Source: RGIG5952 sp045627605 (GTDB taxonomy: Bacteria > Verrucomicrobiota > Kiritimatiellia > RFP12 > JAAYLN01). Taken from it: a DNA stretch of 26,102 bases. The DNA lies in contig JAZQOA010000003.1 in the NCBI GenBank assembly GCA_045627605.1, positions 1 to 26,102 on the forward strand, read 5' to 3'. Numbering within the stretch: the first letter of the stretch is position 1; each line of letters opens with the position of its first letter. Shown here piece by piece: positions 23,914-26,102 of this stretch. The notes under the pieces were generated by a model. That model was not told the DNA's origin. It worked only from the letters and a program-made list of their open reading frames with translations, and did no database searches. The position numbers were made by a program, and so were the translations under genes.

Positions 23914-23962
23914 AAATGCTCCCGTAGTAAGTTTTCCAAAATCACAGCAGAAAACTTGCCAT
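23914..23962 (-). promoter_or_regulatory. Conserved leader upstream of DUF4091 copy 3
   Basis: Close copy of 19664-19713, ending in the same GGGAGC ribosome site. Upstream similarity stops at TTGCATGG, where the sequence becomes the heptamer tract that follows the Asp-box gene. It could hold a promoter (TTGCAT, 16 bases, TGATTT), but the match is poor. Confidence 0.4.
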
Positions 23963-23964
23963 GC

Positions 23965-23981
23965 AACTCTGAACTCTCAAC
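23965..23981 (-). repeat. Short heptamer tract at the Asp-box gene stop codon
   Basis: GGTTGAG, AGTTCAG, AGTT in transcription sense. The TGA stop codon (23977-23979) is part of the first unit. The same unit forms the longer tract at 7908-7938 after the GH38 gene. Confidence 0.5.
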
Positions 23982-25176
23982 CCTTGTTCACGACCACGCC
24001 AAGGCGGCCTTGCGCGGAGACAACGCGGCGGGCGAGAATATCCGCCTCGGTGAACCGGTGGAACCAGATCTCGGCGGCTCCGCCACGGTCATGGTCGTGG
24101 GTCACGTAGAGCATTCCGTCGGGCCCCTGGCAGGCATCGGGGTAGGACGCCGCGCCAGAGAAGAGTTCGAGCCCGCCCAACCAAGTCGCGCCGTCGTCTT
24201 CCGAGAGGTAGGCGGTGAGCTTGTCGCGGCCTTGGCCGTCCTTGCCTCCGGCGGCGGGCGCACCGTGCTTGACGAAGAGGACGCGCCCGCTTTTGAGCCG
24301 CATGACCTGGAAACGGGCGTTGGGGTTGTCCATCGAGGGCAGCGCAAAGGGGGCAGACCAAGAGAAGCCGCCGTCGCGGGAGTCCGCCGCCATCAGGCGG
24401 CCCAATCCGTCGTGGACGCGCGCGAAGACCCGCAGTGTGCCGTCCGCGAGTTCGAGGAGCTGCGACTCGTGCCAGTCGTCGCCCGGGAAGATTGCCGTGC
24501 CACGCTTTTCCCAGGTCGCGCCGTGGTCGGCCGAGACATAGCAAGTCGCGCCGCGTTCGGGATCAAGTTCCGCGAAGGCGCCGTCGACGCCGCGGAAGTA
24601 CGGGTTGGCAAGCGCCCGGTTAAGGTAGCCGCTCATCGCCCAGGTTCCGTCCGCGAGCACAATTGGCTTGTTGAGGACGTGGCCGTGGCCGACGCGGCGC
24701 GGGGGCTGCCATTTCGTGACGGCGGCGTCGGGGTCTGGGCAGACCGACTCCCAGATGCCGGCACGGCCATCGAAGTGAAAGAGCGTCTGGTCGGTGTAGA
24801 GGTGGAAAAGCCCGTCGGGGTCGAGCCAGAAGGTCCCGATGATGTTCGTCCGCCCACACGGATTGCCGGCCGTGGGGACGCGGCCATGGCCGTCGATGAC
24901 GAGCTCGACGTCGCTCCAGGTGTCACCGCCGTCGTCGGAGCGGCTTGCGACGGTAAAGGAATTCGCACCGTCGCCGCCCGCGATCCAACTCGCCCAAAGG
25001 CGGCCGCCGGCTGTCATGGCAAGCCCATTGTTGAGGGCGAAGTCAAGGCGGGATGCGGAATAGGCGCCGATGTCCTTGGTCCTGATTTCGGGGGACAGGT
25101 CGACGGCAAGGTCGGCGAAGCGTTCGAAGGCGCGGATTTCAGCCTGCGCGACGGTGATTTGCAAGGAGTCTTTCAT
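23977..25176 (-). CDS. Asp-box (BNR) sialidase-like protein
   Basis: 399 residues of the BNR/sialidase-fold type, a predicted beta-propeller. Four Asp boxes of the SxDxGxTW kind are visible at 80-87, 215-222, 266-273 and 325-332, evenly enough spread for successive blades. Conserved-looking loops include FALNNGLAM, RTNIIGTFW, WHESQLLEL and ASYPDACQG. Relatives are exo-sialidases or other glycoside hydrolases and lyases. The sialidase arginine triad cannot be assigned by eye, so sialidase activity is not claimed. It has no signal peptide, so it is probably cytoplasmic. The ATG overlaps the stop of the beta-helix gene (ATGA), implying coupled translation. In-frame sequence further upstream lies within that gene and is not used. 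Confidence 0.8.
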   Translation of the reverse strand: MKDSLQITVAQAEIRAFERFADLAVDLSPEIRTKDIGAYSASRLDFALNNGLAMTAGGRLWASWIAGGDGANSFTVASRSDDGGDTWSDVELVIDGHGRVPTAGNPCGRTNIIGTFWLDPDGLFHLYTDQTLFHFDGRAGIWESVCPDPDAAVTKWQPPRRVGHGHVLNKPIVLADGTWAMSGYLNRALANPYFRGVDGAFAELDPERGATCYVSADHGATWEKRGTAIFPGDDWHESQLLELADGTLRVFARVHDGLGRLMAADSRDGGFSWSAPFALPSMDNPNARFQVMRLKSGRVLFVKHGAPAAGGKDGQGRDKLTAYLSEDDGATWLGGLELFSGAASYPDACQGPDGMLYVTHDHDRGGAAEIWFHRFTEADILARRVVSAQGRLGVVVNKG

Positions 25177-26102
25177 TTCACGATCAGCATCAGCCCGTGG
25201 TTCTCCGACTGGCAATAGCCGATGTCGACATGCTTTCGGGATGTCGCGCGCGGATTGCCGAAGAAATCGGTCGCCCCGACCATCCAGCTGCCGTAGCGCC
25301 CGGCGTAGACGCAGGGACTGAGCGCACCGATCCGGTAGTCGCCTGCCTCCGCGTTTCGGAAACCGACATCTGCGAGTTCTCCAACGACGCACTTCTCGCC
25401 ATAGTCGATCGGCAGGAAGCAGTTGAAGTACCGCGACGCACTGCCCTTCACATGCGGATTGACGCTGCCCGCGTTGTCGTAGCTGCCGAGGATGATGCAG
25501 TTCTCGACCGTGCCGCCCTGCGCATAGACCGCGCCGCCCACATAGTCGGTGCGGTTGCTGTTGCAATGGTTGCCGATGAGCGTGCAGTTGCTCAGACGGC
25601 TCGAACCGTTCCCGCCCAGCAGCGCGCCCGCGCCGCCCTGTCCGTAGTTGCCGACAATCAGGCAGTTCTCACACGCGGCACCATAATCCAGCTTCGCGCC
25701 GCCGCCGCCGCGCAACTGGCCGGTCGAGATCGTCGCCGTGTTGTTGGACAGGATGGAATACCGAATGACCGATGCCGCGCCCGACAGATTCACGCCGCCG
25801 CCGTCACTGTTCGGTCCGGACGAGCAACCGTAGATGCGGCAGCGCTCTATCGTGCCGCCGTTGTTGTGCGCATAGACCGCGCCGCCATCGCCGACACCGC
25901 CCGTCAGTGCGAGATCCGAAAGCAGCGAACCGTCCGCATTCATCTCAAACAGGCGGAAATCGCTCCCGCCGCTGCGGTAGATCGTCGTCTTGTCCATGCC
26001 GTCGCCGACGATCTTGAGGTTCTTGTTGCCGTCCAGCACGATCGACCCGTAAATCCGCCAGCGTCCCTCGCCGACATGGACCGTCATGCCCGACACGGCC
26101 GT
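25173..26102 (-). CDS. Right-handed parallel beta-helix protein (5' partial)
   Basis: About 309 residues, open through the right edge of the window, so the N-terminus and any signal peptide are missing; a GTG at 26096 is only an internal codon. The sequence is a series of pectate-lyase-like coils rich in Gly and Asn with recurring GGAVYAxxxGTIExCxI, NCxIxGNxG and CTLIGNH patterns (roughly residues 40-230). A C-terminal segment follows (YRIGALSPCVYAG, FFGNPRA, HVDIGYCQS), similar to the end of many PVC beta-helix proteins. Such proteins bind or cleave polysaccharides, often at the cell surface. No catalytic residues can be named. It is the most upstream visible gene of the run and is translationally coupled to the Asp-box gene. 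Confidence 0.8.
   Translation of the reverse strand, partial: TAVSGMTVHVGEGRWRIYGSIVLDGNKNLKIVGDGMDKTTIYRSGGSDFRLFEMNADGSLLSDLALTGGVGDGGAVYAHNNGGTIERCRIYGCSSGPNSDGGGVNLSGAASVIRYSILSNNTATISTGQLRGGGGAKLDYGAACENCLIVGNYGQGGAGALLGGNGSSRLSNCTLIGNHCNSNRTDYVGGAVYAQGGTVENCIILGSYDNAGSVNPHVKGSASRYFNCFLPIDYGEKCVVGELADVGFRNAEAGDYRIGALSPCVYAGRYGSWMVGATDFFGNPRATSRKHVDIGYCQSENHGLMLIVK

Noticed and set aside
25177..25566. Upstream extension of the Asp-box protein frame
   Set aside because: It lies wholly inside the beta-helix gene in another frame and is Arg/His-rich. The ATG at 25176 overlaps the upstream stop in the usual ATGA manner.

Overview
The window is about 26 kb of high-GC bacterial DNA. It reads as a carbohydrate-oriented accessory region of a PVC-superphylum bacterium (Verrucomicrobiota, Kiritimatiellota or Lentisphaerota type). 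That placement is inference: it rests on DUF4091 proteins, a right-handed beta-helix protein, an Asp-box sialidase-like protein and large exported proteins with a CBM9-like domain sitting together. No rRNA, tRNA, IS element or CRISPR array was seen. Apart from the first gene, every gene is on the minus strand.

Layout. (1) 1-1211, plus strand: the 3' part of a gene fusing a metallophosphoesterase C-terminus to a xylose-isomerase-like TIM barrel. It converges on the minus-strand genes at a symmetrical bidirectional terminator (1248-1279). (2) 1326-5671, minus: a probable operon in the order DHH phosphoesterase (NrnA-like), NSS sodium symporter, short-chain dehydrogenase, zinc alcohol dehydrogenase, with an extended -10 promoter near 5774-5782. 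(3) 5887-7665: a single-chain ABC exporter with its own promoter (7790-7818). (4) 7959-26102: a long, tightly packed run transcribed right to left. It comprises a beta-helix protein (cut by the window edge), an Asp-box protein, DUF4091 copy 3, TPR/CBM9-like copy 3, DUF4091 copy 2, TPR/CBM9-like copy 2, an exported purple-acid-phosphatase-like enzyme, DUF4091 copy 1, TPR/CBM9-like copy 1, and a GH38 alpha-mannosidase-like protein.

The most striking feature is the threefold repetition of the pair DUF4091 (probable glycoside hydrolase) plus a large exported helical-repeat/CBM9-like protein. A decayed start of a second phosphatase gene survives at 19714-19769, in exactly the place predicted if the ancestral unit was DUF4091, TPR/CBM9, phosphatase. 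The 5' ends and leaders of DUF4091 copies 2 and 3 are nearly identical while the bodies differ, which suggests gene conversion. Several gene junctions carry short degenerate repeats of period 7, and two carry palindrome-rich blocks that supply the DUF4091 stop codon.

Inferred biology: the exported DUF4091, CBM9-like and phosphatase proteins would bind and trim a complex glycan outside the cytoplasm, and the signal-less GH38 and Asp-box proteins would work on the products inside. The substrate is not shown by the sequence. A phosphorylated or mannose-containing glycan is a guess from GH38 plus phosphatase.
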